From: an uncultured Eubacteriales bacterium
GTDB taxonomy: Bacteria > Bacillota > Clostridia > Oscillospirales > Ruminococcaceae
DNA: 6,949 bases
Assembly (NCBI GenBank): GCA_902493155.1
Contig: CABUOE010000121.1
Coordinates: 1-6,949 of the forward strand
Reading direction: 5' to 3'
In this document: piece after piece, positions 1 to 5,504 of the stretch
Layout: the number at the start of each line of letters is the position of its first letter
Numbering within the stretch: position 1 is the first letter of the stretch
Position numbers and translations under genes: made by a program
Notes under the pieces: model-generated
What the model saw: the letters and a program-made list of their open reading frames with translations, nothing else
Databases searched by the model: none
Told to the model about the DNA's origin: nothing

Positions 1-88
1 GGACGTTGAAGGAATTTGATGGATTAGGGGCGGACGCCTGTTGTGGATTGGGTGTGCCGGAGAAACGAGGGGCGGTTTTGTAGAGGGC

Positions 89-118
89 GGGGCGATGTGG
101 GCATCGCCCCCTACGGTG
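89..118 (+). repeat. Palindromic repeat unit 1 (CTACGGTG-tailed hairpin)
   Basis: A perfect 9-bp stem, GGGGCGATG (89-97) with CATCGCCCC (102-110) around a 4-nt loop, is followed directly by the tail CTACGGTG (111-118). The same design, a GC-rich hairpin ending in CCC and then CTACGG, recurs at 2726-2923 and 5505-5661 with different inner stem sequences and always in the same orientation. This looks like a dispersed REP-like intergenic element. It is not followed by a T-run, so it is not an ordinary terminator. Confidence 0.75.
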
Positions 119-161
119 TATCGGTGGAGTGTGAGGGTAGGAGGCCGAAGAGGTGCGTTGA

Positions 162-176
162 GGGAAATAATTTCCC
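162..176. promoter_or_regulatory. Operator-like inverted repeat
   Basis: Perfect inverted repeat GGGAAAT (162-168), one central A, ATTTCCC (170-176). It lies 43 bp upstream of a second perfect palindrome (220-231) that overlaps a -10-like hexamer. The symmetry and place fit a repressor or activator binding site. No regulator gene is in the window to test this against, and the two palindromes do not share a sequence. Confidence 0.3.
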
Positions 177-216
177 GAAATTGGAAAGTTGTTACTTTTG
201 TGACGAGGGGTGGGGG

Positions 217-231
217 TATACTGGTACCAGT
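217..231 (+). promoter_or_regulatory. Weak promoter candidate overlapped by a 12-bp perfect palindrome
   Basis: TATACT (217-222) matches the -10 consensus at five of six bases, but no good -35 hexamer lies 16-19 bp upstream. ACTGGTACCAGT (220-231) is a perfect 12-bp palindrome covering the end of that hexamer and the expected transcription start. A protein bound there would block initiation. A transcript from here would meet the terminator at 308-330 and be about 100 nt long. The promoter part is tentative; the palindrome is certain. Confidence 0.28.
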
Positions 232-307
232 GAAAGACGGGCGGGGCGCTTTGATTTGAGCAAGAGCGGTTCCCGTGGCGTTGCGGGCTTTCCGGCCGTT
301 TCCGACA

Positions 308-330
308 GCCTCTCGTGAGGCGCTTTTTTT
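308..330 (+). terminator. Intrinsic terminator
   Basis: Stem GCCTC (308-312), loop TCGT, GAGGC (317-321), then GC and seven T residues (324-330). The stem is only 5 bp but the loop is tight and the T-run is good. It would end transcription arriving from the left, either from genes outside the window or from the candidate promoter near 217. Confidence 0.6.
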
Positions 331-360
331 ATGCGGCAGACACGGCGGAGGGCGGACGGC

Positions 361-408
361 TTTCACACATTTTTTCCTTTTAACCTTCCATTTTACCTCC
401 ATTCTATT
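361..408. other. 48-nt G-free, AT-rich tract
   Basis: There is not one G between 361 and 408 on the + strand, in a region that is otherwise very G-rich. 34 of the 48 bases are A or T, with T-runs at 370-375, 378-381 and 391-394. It lies between the two terminators and about 170 bp before the small terminase gene. Two readings are possible: a C-over-G Rho loading tract, or an AT-rich docking site for the AT-hook arm of the small terminase, and so a packaging-site candidate. Both are inference; the composition is directly seen. Confidence 0.4.
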
Positions 409-439
409 GGGGCGGGGCGCTGACCAGGCGCTTCGCCCC
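409..439. repeat. GC-rich hairpin
   Basis: GGGGCG (409-414 or, alternatively, 414-419) can pair with CGCCCC (434-439), and an inner GCGC (417-420) can pair with GCGC (428-431). It resembles the palindromic repeat units elsewhere in the window but lacks their CTACGG tail, so it may be a degraded copy. It directly precedes the strong terminator stem at 443. Confidence 0.4.
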
Positions 440-442
440 CCG

Positions 443-480
443 CGCGCGGGGCAGGCTGATGCTTGTCCCGCGTGTTTTTT
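443..480 (+). terminator. Strong intrinsic terminator upstream of the small terminase
   Basis: A 13-bp stem (443-455 with 462-474, three G-U wobbles) closes a 6-nt loop and is followed by six T residues (475-480). This is the best terminator in the window. It should stop + strand transcription about 100 bp before the terminase genes. Either those genes have a promoter between here and 560 that I cannot recognise, or the late genes are reached by antitermination or read-through. Confidence 0.75.
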
Positions 481-575
481 GCGGGGTGTAAGGGAGGGAG
501 AGACGAATCGGGCGGCAGACAGGATGAGCGGCGCTTTGGGGTGGCCGAAAGAAGGAGTTATTGGAGGTTTCCGAA

Positions 576-1424
576 GTGGAGATGCTGGATAAAGATAAAT
601 TGGTGCAGTTGAGTGCGGAAGGCTGTGCAAAAGACGGCGCGGATGCTTTTGCAGAGGGTTCCGGAGAGGCGAAAAAGCGGGGGCGGCCGCGGAAAAAGGC
701 GGTTCCCGGGAAGGCGGGAGTTTCCGAGGGAGCGGGAGTTTCCGAAGGAGCGGGAGTTTCCGAAGAAGCGGGAGTTTCCGAAGGAGCGGAAGTTTCCGTA
801 GGAGCGGGAGTTTCTGAAGGGACGGAGGTTTCTGAGGGGGCGGTTCCGAAAAAGGGGGGCAGACCGCGGATCCATCCGGCCAAGGAGCCGGGAGCTGAGC
901 CGAGAAAACGGGGGCGGCCGCGGATTCACCCGGTAAAAGAAGAGGACATCTGCGGGGCGGCCTTCCGAAAGCAAGGACGGCCTCCCAAAAACGGCTGGAA
1001 GGCGGAGGAACTGCTGGAAGGCGAGGCCATTAACGGCGCGTGGGAAAAAGTGGCGCGGCTGCTACTGGAAGGCGAGCCGGGGATGGCGATTCGGGAAATC
1101 GCCAAAGAGGCGAACATCAGCAGGGACATGGTGTATCGGTATCTCAAGGACGAGGGATTCAACCGGTATTTGGACGCGCTGATCGACGAGGAAATCAAGG
1201 GCTGTGAGGCGGCCATCTGGCACAGGCTGAAAGAAATGTGCCTGGAGGGGGACTTACAGGCCATCAAATACTATTTCGACCTGCGGGGCAAGCGGGCGAA
1301 GGGGCCGGAGGAAGGACAGGGGACGGTAGTGCAGATCATCGACGATGTGCCGGACCTGTCGCCGGAGGAACTAAAAGAGATTTACGGACCCTTGGCGGGG
1401 GAGGAATTGACGGATGACGCCTGA
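576..1424 (+). CDS. terS: Phage terminase small subunit with AT-hook-like N-terminal arm
   Basis: Predicted DNA-recognition subunit of the packaging motor. With a GTG start at 576 it has 282 residues. I prefer this start because GGAGG (563-567) sits 8 nt before it. TTG at 561 (AAGGAG only 3 nt away) and ATG at 582 are possible in the same frame. Residues 1-140 are low complexity: AT-hook-like cores RGRPRK (35-40), GGRPRIHP (94-101), KRGRPRIHP (111-119) and a weaker QGRPPK (133-138), with a six-residue repeat close to GVSEGA seven times at 48-89. Residues about 152-195 form a helix-turn-helix (IREIAKEANISRDMVYRYL), followed by a helical segment with AIKYYFDLRGK (about 256-266), typical of phBC6A51-type small terminases. 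The acidic tail (DLSPEELKEIYG) may contact the large subunit. The gene overlaps terL by 11 nt. Family assignment rests on the helix-turn-helix and position. Confidence 0.85.
   Translation: MEMLDKDKLVQLSAEGCAKDGADAFAEGSGEAKKRGRPRKKAVPGKAGVSEGAGVSEGAGVSEEAGVSEGAEVSVGAGVSEGTEVSEGAVPKKGGRPRIHPAKEPGAEPRKRGRPRIHPVKEEDICGAAFRKQGRPPKNGWKAEELLEGEAINGAWEKVARLLLEGEPGMAIREIAKEANISRDMVYRYLKDEGFNRYLDALIDEEIKGCEAAIWHRLKEMCLEGDLQAIKYYFDLRGKRAKGPEEGQGTVVQIIDDVPDLSPEELKEIYGPLAGEELTDDA
717..842 (+). repeat. Seven tandem copies of an 18-bp in-frame repeat
   Basis: Seven consecutive 18-bp units close to GGAGTTTCCGAAGGAGCG, each coding for a variant of G-V-S-E-G-A, lie inside the small terminase gene between the first and second AT-hook-like motifs. 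Most units differ by one to four bases. Because the unit length is a multiple of three, copy-number change would lengthen or shorten the linker without a frameshift. A diverged relative of the unit also lies at 563-581, over the start region of the gene. Confidence 0.9.
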
Positions 1425-2664
1425 TAAGCTGAATCCGCTGATTGCACCTTCCTTTGCAAGCCTGCACCGGCAGGTGTTAAACGGCGGGTTCAGCCACTAC
1501 TGGCTCAAGGGCGGGCGGGGGAGCGCGAAATCGTCCTTCATCAGCCTGGAGATCGTGCTGGGGGTGATGCGGGACCCAAACGCCAACGCGGTGGTGCTCA
1601 GAAAGGTGGGGGCGACGCTTCGGGACAGCGTATTTGAGCAGGTGGTCTGGGCGGTGGAAAAGCTGCAGGTCAGCGACCTGTGGGAGCAGAAAAAAACGCC
1701 CCTCTGTCTCACCTTCAAGCCGACGGGGCAGAAAATCCTGTTTCGGGGCGGGGACAACCCGCAAAAAATCAAGTCGGTGAAGGTGGCAAGGGGGTACGTT
1801 CGATTCATCTGGTACGAGGAAGTGGACGAGTTTCGGGGAATCGAGGAGCTGCGGGTCATCAACCAATCGCTGATGCGGGGCGGCAAGAAATTCGACGTGT
1901 TCTACAGCTACAACCCGCCGAAAAACGCGGGGCACTGGGTCAACGGCGAGGTGGCGGTGCAGAGTTTACGGGCGGACACCATCGTCCATCACTCGGACTT
2001 TCGGTGGGTGCCCATCGACTGGCTGGGGGAGCAGTTCGTGACGGAGGCAGAAGAGCTGCGGCGGTCGAGGCCGGAATTTTACCGCCATGAGTATTTGGGG
2101 GAAGTGACCGGCACCGGGGGAGAGGTATTCCGGAATGTGACGTTGCGGGAGATCTCCGACGGGGAGGTGGCTTCCTTCGACCGGGTGCGGCGTGGCCTGG
2201 ACTGGGGATACGGGCCGGACCCGTTTGTGTACCTTGCTCTGCATTACGACAAAAAGCGGGGGAAGGTGTATCTGTTTTACGAGTTTTACAGGTTCCGGGC
2301 GAAATACGACGAGATCGCGGCGGCGATTCTGGCGGAAAATACTCTCGGTGAGCCGGTGACGGCAGAGAGCGCGGAACCTCGGTCCAACGACGAGCTGAGA
2401 GACCGGGGCATCCGGATTCAGGCGGCCAAAAAAGGGCCGGGGAGCGTGGAGCACGGTGTGAGCTGGTTCCAGAATCTCTCGGAGATCGTCATCGACCCCA
2501 ATCGGTGCCCCAACGCGGCGAGGGAATTTTCTCAATACGAGCTGGAGCGCGACGGCGCGGGGGGCTTTAAGGGTGGGTTCCCGGACAGGGACAACCACTG
2601 CATCGACGCGGCCCGGTATGCCTGCGAGCGGGAGATGAAACGGGCTGGGACGAGCTTTTCGTGA
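1414..2664 (+). CDS. terL: Phage terminase large subunit (ATPase and nuclease, Terminase_3/PBSX type)
   Basis: Motor and endonuclease of phage DNA packaging: it cuts concatemeric DNA and pumps it with ATP through the portal into the prohead. 416 residues, a normal length. The ATPase domain shows Walker A GGRGSAKSS (33-41), Walker B VRFIWYEEVDEF (129-140, catalytic Glu at 135 or 136) and a coupling motif YSYNPP (164-169). The RNase H-fold nuclease domain starts with GLDWGYGPDP (261-270, metal-binding Asp263), then AESAEP (317-322, Glu318 where Asp is common), and ends with PDRDNHCIDAARYA (390-403, Asp391, Asp393, His395 and Asp398). The ATG follows GGGGAGG by 9 nt and overlaps the small subunit gene by 11 nt, so the two are translationally coupled. 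The usual next gene, portal, is displaced by about 3 kb. Confidence 0.97.
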   Translation: MTPDKLNPLIAPSFASLHRQVLNGGFSHYWLKGGRGSAKSSFISLEIVLGVMRDPNANAVVLRKVGATLRDSVFEQVVWAVEKLQVSDLWEQKKTPLCLTFKPTGQKILFRGGDNPQKIKSVKVARGYVRFIWYEEVDEFRGIEELRVINQSLMRGGKKFDVFYSYNPPKNAGHWVNGEVAVQSLRADTIVHHSDFRWVPIDWLGEQFVTEAEELRRSRPEFYRHEYLGEVTGTGGEVFRNVTLREISDGEVASFDRVRRGLDWGYGPDPFVYLALHYDKKRGKVYLFYEFYRFRAKYDEIAAAILAENTLGEPVTAESAEPRSNDELRDRGIRIQAAKKGPGSVEHGVSWFQNLSEIVIDPNRCPNAAREFSQYELERDGAGGFKGGFPDRDNHCIDAARYACEREMKRAGTSFS

Positions 2665-2681
2665 CGGCGAGGCCAGTCCGT

Positions 2682-2735
2682 ATGGAGGGAGATACGGTGT
2701 TGGCCAAAGGGTTGTATGAGACGGCGGGCGGATGA
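2682..2735 (+). other. Possible 17-codon ORF or gene-start remnant
   Basis: Just after the terL stop, an ATG at 2682 opens 17 codons (translation begins MEGDTVLAKGLYE) and stops at a TGA inside the first palindromic repeat. An in-frame GTG at 2697 has a better ribosome binding site (GGAGGGAG, 2685-2692) than the ATG. Signal plus start running straight into a repeat suggests the start of a gene whose body was displaced, or chance. Too short to recognise. Low confidence. Confidence 0.15.
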
Positions 2736-2923
2736 GGGCATCCGCCCCTACAGGTCCCGGGCGACGTTTCGGGGATTTGCGGGCGGGGCAGAACCCCGCC
2801 CCTACGGTGGCTGTCGTTTTTGGCGGATGGTTTCCGATGATGCGGGCGGAGCAGAGCCCCGCCCCTACGGTGTTCCGGGGAGGTTTCCGCGTGAAAGCGG
2901 GCGAACACGGTTCACCCCTACGG
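2726..2923 (+). repeat. Left palindromic repeat array (units 2-5)
   Basis: Four hairpins with CTACAGG or CTACGG tails fill most of the gene-free stretch after terL. Unit 2: 9-bp perfect stem, 2726-2734 with 2739-2747. Unit 3: 8-bp perfect stem, 2781-2788 with 2794-2801. Unit 4: 9-bp stem with one A-C mismatch, 2844-2852 with 2856-2864. Unit 5: 8-bp stem with one mismatch, 2899-2906 with 2910-2917. All point the same way. Units 3 and 4 plus the 41-nt spacer between them recur, diverged, at 5503-5630. Frames that read through here are repeat-derived and are not called as genes. The remaining bases 2924-3032 show nothing recognisable. Confidence 0.85.
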
Positions 2924-3032
2924 TTGGGACGTTTCGGGAAAAGTAGGGGGCAATCCTTATACCGTCCCTGTAGTTGCCGATAAAATTGCGATATGAGGGG
3001 CGGTTTTTGGGAAAGCGGCCGTTATGACGATG

Positions 3033-3058
3033 AAAAAGCCGCCCTTATAAAAGGCGGC
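3033..3058 (-). terminator. Minus-strand intrinsic terminator candidate next to the cargo gene start
   Basis: Read on the - strand, GCCGCC (3058-3053) pairs with GGCGGC (3043-3038) across a short AT-rich loop and is followed by five T residues (3037-3033). In the + direction no T-run follows, so it would not stop + transcription. It ends only 3 nt before the ribosome binding site of the 463-codon gene, where as RNA it could also affect translation. No - strand gene ends here now; it may be one side of an old bidirectional terminator left behind when the cargo arrived. Confidence 0.4.
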
Positions 3059-3074
3059 GTGGGAGGAAAAGGAT

Positions 3075-4466
3075 ATGAAGGCAAGCAATGTGGATCAGCT
3101 TCTCCGGATGCTCAAGCCGGACGACGGGATGTACGGGTTTTACAAGCTGTCCAACAGCGATGCGGAGAAGCTTGTGAAGCTATACAGGGACAGGGGTGTT
3201 CTGCGGGGAGTCTCAAGTCTGGCGGAAGCGAAAAAAATCCTGTGGGAGAGCACCTATAAGGGAGACCGCAAGGATGTTTACGGCGCGGATTTGATTAAGA
3301 GCGGGGCGCTGGAGGTTCCGGGGCCTTTGAAGGGGCTGTCGGTCAAGGCGATACGGGAGAAGCTTACAAAGCACAAGATGTACAGCTACACCTTTCGGGT
3401 GAGCTTTGAGGGTAATTACAAAAACGCCATTAAGGTGCTCCAGCAAAGCCTCAACATCAGCGTCACGGGGCGGTACACCGAGGATGTGGCGAGAGCGGTG
3501 TACAGCAAAATCAAGGGGGAAATTCCGAAGGAAAAGGGGTATTTGGCGTCGGAAGATGATCCCGATCGGCTTTTTAAGAGCGGGTTTCAGGAGTATGTGT
3601 TCTGCGTGGATAAGGTTGTTTGGGAGCTGTGCGGGGTGGAGGAACAGTGGCTTAAGGATGATGGGCATGGAATTTGGACGAGTACCACTGCTTTACCAGT
3701 AGACAATGAATGTCAGGAAGCGCTTCACTATATTGAGATGTACGGTGTAGAGGAAGCCAAGTCTTTATGCAGTCACCGCATGAAAATAAGACAGATTTTT
3801 ACGTTGGGTGAGAAAAAGGCAAGAGAGATTTTGGATGAGCTGATGAAAGAAGGAGTTTACTGGGAAAATGCAAGATATCATAATATAAAAAGCAGCTCTT
3901 ATGGAGAAAAATTTGATAATAAAGTCGCTAATGAGATAGAATCAGCACAGAGAGAACAAAAAATAAGGGAAGCAATACCTGATATAGCGGACACCATTCT
4001 TAATTTAGTAATGCTCTACATGGCTCAGAAGTCGAATTTTGAGCAATTAGCTCAGTCAAATTCACAAGCACCTGCAATCACTATGCAAGCTCTTTCAGAA
4101 ATTGCAGAAGAGTGGGCGGCGCAGAATTCTGAACCAGGTGGTTCTTTGGGAGATGTGCTTTCTCTCTATATCGGGGATGTGGATTTATCCGATATAGAAA
4201 AATTACAAGGGGTGAAAGAGATTGTACAAAAGTCGGAATATAACTATCTGGTTTTCGATTCTGCCAAGCATTTAGAGGACCAATTTATAGAACTGATCCA
4301 TGCAGAACTAGATGAAAATAAAAATAGAAATAAGTATATCTATAGCTCCAGTAAATTGGAAACAGAATTATACAATACAGTTATTGTAGATTACTTACAG
4401 ATAGTTTTACATATCAATGAAAATAGTGAGCCTTATAGAGAATTCTTAGATCCATTTTTAGAATAG
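3075..4466 (+). CDS. Unrecognised 463-residue cargo protein with a two-part composition
   Basis: I do not recognise the family. The start is well supported: GGGAGG (3061-3066) lies 8 nt before ATG. The protein is soluble-looking, helical and charged, without signal peptide; one mildly hydrophobic helix lies at about 304-316. Residues 117-147 (VLQQSLNISVTGRYTED and flanks) faintly resemble a peptidoglycan-binding PG_binding_1 repeat, but one partial match is weak. DNA coding for residues 1 to about 205 is GC-rich (41 of 60 bases at 3301-3360), while the rest is AT-rich (21 of 60 at 3961-4020) with different codon use. The change is sharp, near 3680-3710, suggesting fusion of a resident N-terminal part to an imported C-terminal part, as in proteins with exchangeable effector ends. 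It sits between terL and portal, where no packaging gene is expected, and converges on a membrane-protein gene 3 nt away. Confidence 0.85.
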   Translation: MKASNVDQLLRMLKPDDGMYGFYKLSNSDAEKLVKLYRDRGVLRGVSSLAEAKKILWESTYKGDRKDVYGADLIKSGALEVPGPLKGLSVKAIREKLTKHKMYSYTFRVSFEGNYKNAIKVLQQSLNISVTGRYTEDVARAVYSKIKGEIPKEKGYLASEDDPDRLFKSGFQEYVFCVDKVVWELCGVEEQWLKDDGHGIWTSTTALPVDNECQEALHYIEMYGVEEAKSLCSHRMKIRQIFTLGEKKAREILDELMKEGVYWENARYHNIKSSSYGEKFDNKVANEIESAQREQKIREAIPDIADTILNLVMLYMAQKSNFEQLAQSNSQAPAITMQALSEIAEEWAAQNSEPGGSLGDVLSLYIGDVDLSDIEKLQGVKEIVQKSEYNYLVFDSAKHLEDQFIELIHAELDENKNRNKYIYSSSKLETELYNTVIVDYLQIVLHINENSEPYREFLDPFLE

Positions 4467-4469
4467 TCG

Positions 4470-5354
4470 TTATTTGAGCTTTTGAGAGAGTTTTTGAAGG
4501 CGGGGACGTAGACGAACAGCCCTCTGGGAAGCAAAACCTCGATAGAGGTGAAGGTAGCAGGCGAACTCCAGCGGTTCCAAGACGCCAGTGACAATGAAAA
4601 AAAGGATTTGTGAAAGGGGAAAGAGATCACCAATCCAAGATAAAACAAAAGTGGGAATGAAGAAGATGACGGTGATTTTAAAGAAGCGCCAAAAGTTTGA
4701 AACAAAGTGTTGGACGAGCATCAGATAACTTTTTTGCATGGCGCGGTAGGTTTTCCGCTTTTCTGTGACGATGATGACCGGTGTCATTTTATAAACAAAC
4801 ATCCAGATGGGTGAAAGGACGAGAAAGACACCGAAAAGTAATCCTCCAATTGATTGACATAGTCCGGTGTAATCTGGTATGGAGGTCGTAGCTGCGGCTG
4901 TTTGCAGAAATTGACATAAAAAACGATAGAGTATGAACAGCGTGTAAATGAGCTCGCTCACGAGGCCCCATAGGAGGGAAAACAGAGTAAAGGGACCTGC
5001 TGATCGAAGCCAATCCTTCATAAAGGGAGCTGATTTGCTGAGATTTTGTCGGTGTAGGTACAAGATTACCGGCAAAGTGACAAATAAGGGGATAAGGCCG
5101 TACTGAATCAAAAAAATTCCCACAGAGGCGAGGACCGATGACGCGCTGAGTGTGGCTAGGTCTTCGTTGTGTGCTACCATGCGGAGCAGTGTATAAAAGA
5201 CGACATCCCAAATCGGAGAACTCGATATGGACTGTAAAAGCTGAAGCAACAGACTAAATAAAAGGCGAATCAAAATAGAGAAAATAACAAATATTTTCCA
5301 ATGTTTCAGGCAGTCTTTTGCAGCGAGCTTTATGATTTCAAATGTCGGTTTCAT
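4470..5354 (-). CDS. Polytopic membrane protein, about six transmembrane segments
   Basis: A 294-residue integral membrane protein of unknown function. Likely membrane segments lie at about 20-40, 74-99, 121-146, 169-190, 225-242 and 248-268, with a basic C-terminal tail (RLRPRLQKLSQKLK). The stretch AMQKSYLMLVQHF-x3-FWRFFKI (205-227) resembles the conserved stretch before a late helix in Gram-positive membrane families such as DUF975 and the membrane domain of glycerophosphodiester phosphodiesterases; this is a resemblance only. The start is secure: AAGGAGG lies 5 nt before ATG on the - strand, and a possible extended -10 lies about 35 nt upstream. It opposes all packaging genes and ends 3 nt from the stop of the + strand cargo gene, with no terminator between. 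GC content is lower than in the terminases (27 of 60 at 5041-5100). In a phage a superinfection-exclusion or immunity role is conceivable but unsupported by any motif. Confidence 0.85.
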   Translation of the reverse strand: MKPTFEIIKLAAKDCLKHWKIFVIFSILIRLLFSLLLQLLQSISSSPIWDVVFYTLLRMVAHNEDLATLSASSVLASVGIFLIQYGLIPLFVTLPVILYLHRQNLSKSAPFMKDWLRSAGPFTLFSLLWGLVSELIYTLFILYRFLCQFLQTAAATTSIPDYTGLCQSIGGLLFGVFLVLSPIWMFVYKMTPVIIVTEKRKTYRAMQKSYLMLVQHFVSNFWRFFKITVIFFIPTFVLSWIGDLFPLSQILFFIVTGVLEPLEFACYLHLYRGFASQRAVRLRPRLQKLSQKLK

Positions 5355-5389
5355 AGGGGCCTCCTTGGGGGGATTTGGTTTTTTCTTTT

Positions 5390-5398
5390 AGTGTAACA
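5390..5398 (-). promoter_or_regulatory. Extended -10 promoter candidate for the membrane protein gene
   Basis: On the - strand TGTTACACT reads as an extended -10 (TG, one base, TACACT), about 35 nt before the ATG at 5354 and about 24 nt before its ribosome binding site. No convincing -35 is seen at the expected distance, which extended -10 promoters can tolerate. If real, the gene has its own promoter independent of the packaging operon, as cargo genes often do. Confidence 0.3.
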
Positions 5399-5504
5399 AA
5401 GGTGGGGACGAGAAGATGTCGGAAAATGTCGAAAGCAGATGGGCGGTTGATGCTGAGAAGTAAGGGCGAACGGTGTCTGCCTGAAGAGGCCTCCGTGTGA
5501 AGGC
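5399..5504. other. Gene-free spacer with a repeat fragment
   Basis: Nothing coding is visible. GGGCGAAC at 5464-5471 followed by GGTG looks like half of a unit-5-type palindrome (compare 2899-2906) whose second arm is lost. The bases at 5486-5506 (close to GAGGCCTCCGTGTGAAGGCG) parallel 2880-2899 in the left array, so resemblance between the two flanks extends beyond the hairpins. Confidence 0.45.

Larger units (their letters stand above)
1..560. other. Gene-free leader upstream of the small terminase
   Basis: No convincing coding sequence is visible in these 560 bases. Short open frames at 41-318 and 275-592 have low-complexity, Arg/Gly-rich translations, run across repeats and terminators, and have no good ribosome binding site, so I do not call them. 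What the stretch does hold is listed separately: a palindromic repeat unit (89-118), two dyad-symmetric sites (162-176 and 220-231), a weak promoter candidate, terminators at 308-330 and 443-480, and a G-free tract at 361-408. The two terminators would insulate the terminase genes from upstream transcription. No clear promoter for the terminase genes is visible between 480 and 560. Confidence 0.6.

Noticed and set aside
261..310. Partial tRNA-like sequence or attachment site near GCGGTTCCCG
   Set aside because: Some resemblance to a T-arm, but no acceptor stem, anticodon arm or CCA-proximal pairing could be placed.
41..318. Two overlapping + strand open frames of 72 and 91 codons
   Set aside because: Arg/Gly-rich translations across a palindromic repeat and up to a terminator, with no good ribosome binding site; typical chance frames in GC-rich DNA.
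404..974. Minus-strand frames opposite the small terminase with striking repeats (SETPAP, FGNSR types)
   Set aside because: They are antisense readings of the 18-bp tandem repeat; the + strand frame has the helix-turn-helix, AT-hook motifs and correct operon context.
1401..1424. Programmed frameshift between small and large terminase
   Set aside because: The 11-nt overlap has no slippery heptamer, and the large subunit has its own strong ribosome binding site and ATG; ordinary translational coupling explains it.
1966..2598. 210-codon open frame opposite the large terminase
   Set aside because: Full antisense shadow of conserved terminase nuclease sequence; Pro/Arg/His-rich with no recognisable domain.
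2726..2923. CRISPR array
   Set aside because: Repeated hairpins with spacers invite the idea, but repeat sequences differ in their cores, spacing is irregular, spacers recur in the second array, and no cas gene is present.
2716..2983. Short + and - strand frames in the left repeat array
   Set aside because: Their translations consist of repeated Gly-Ala-Glu-Pro-Arg-Pro-type stretches produced by the palindromic units; no initiation signal.
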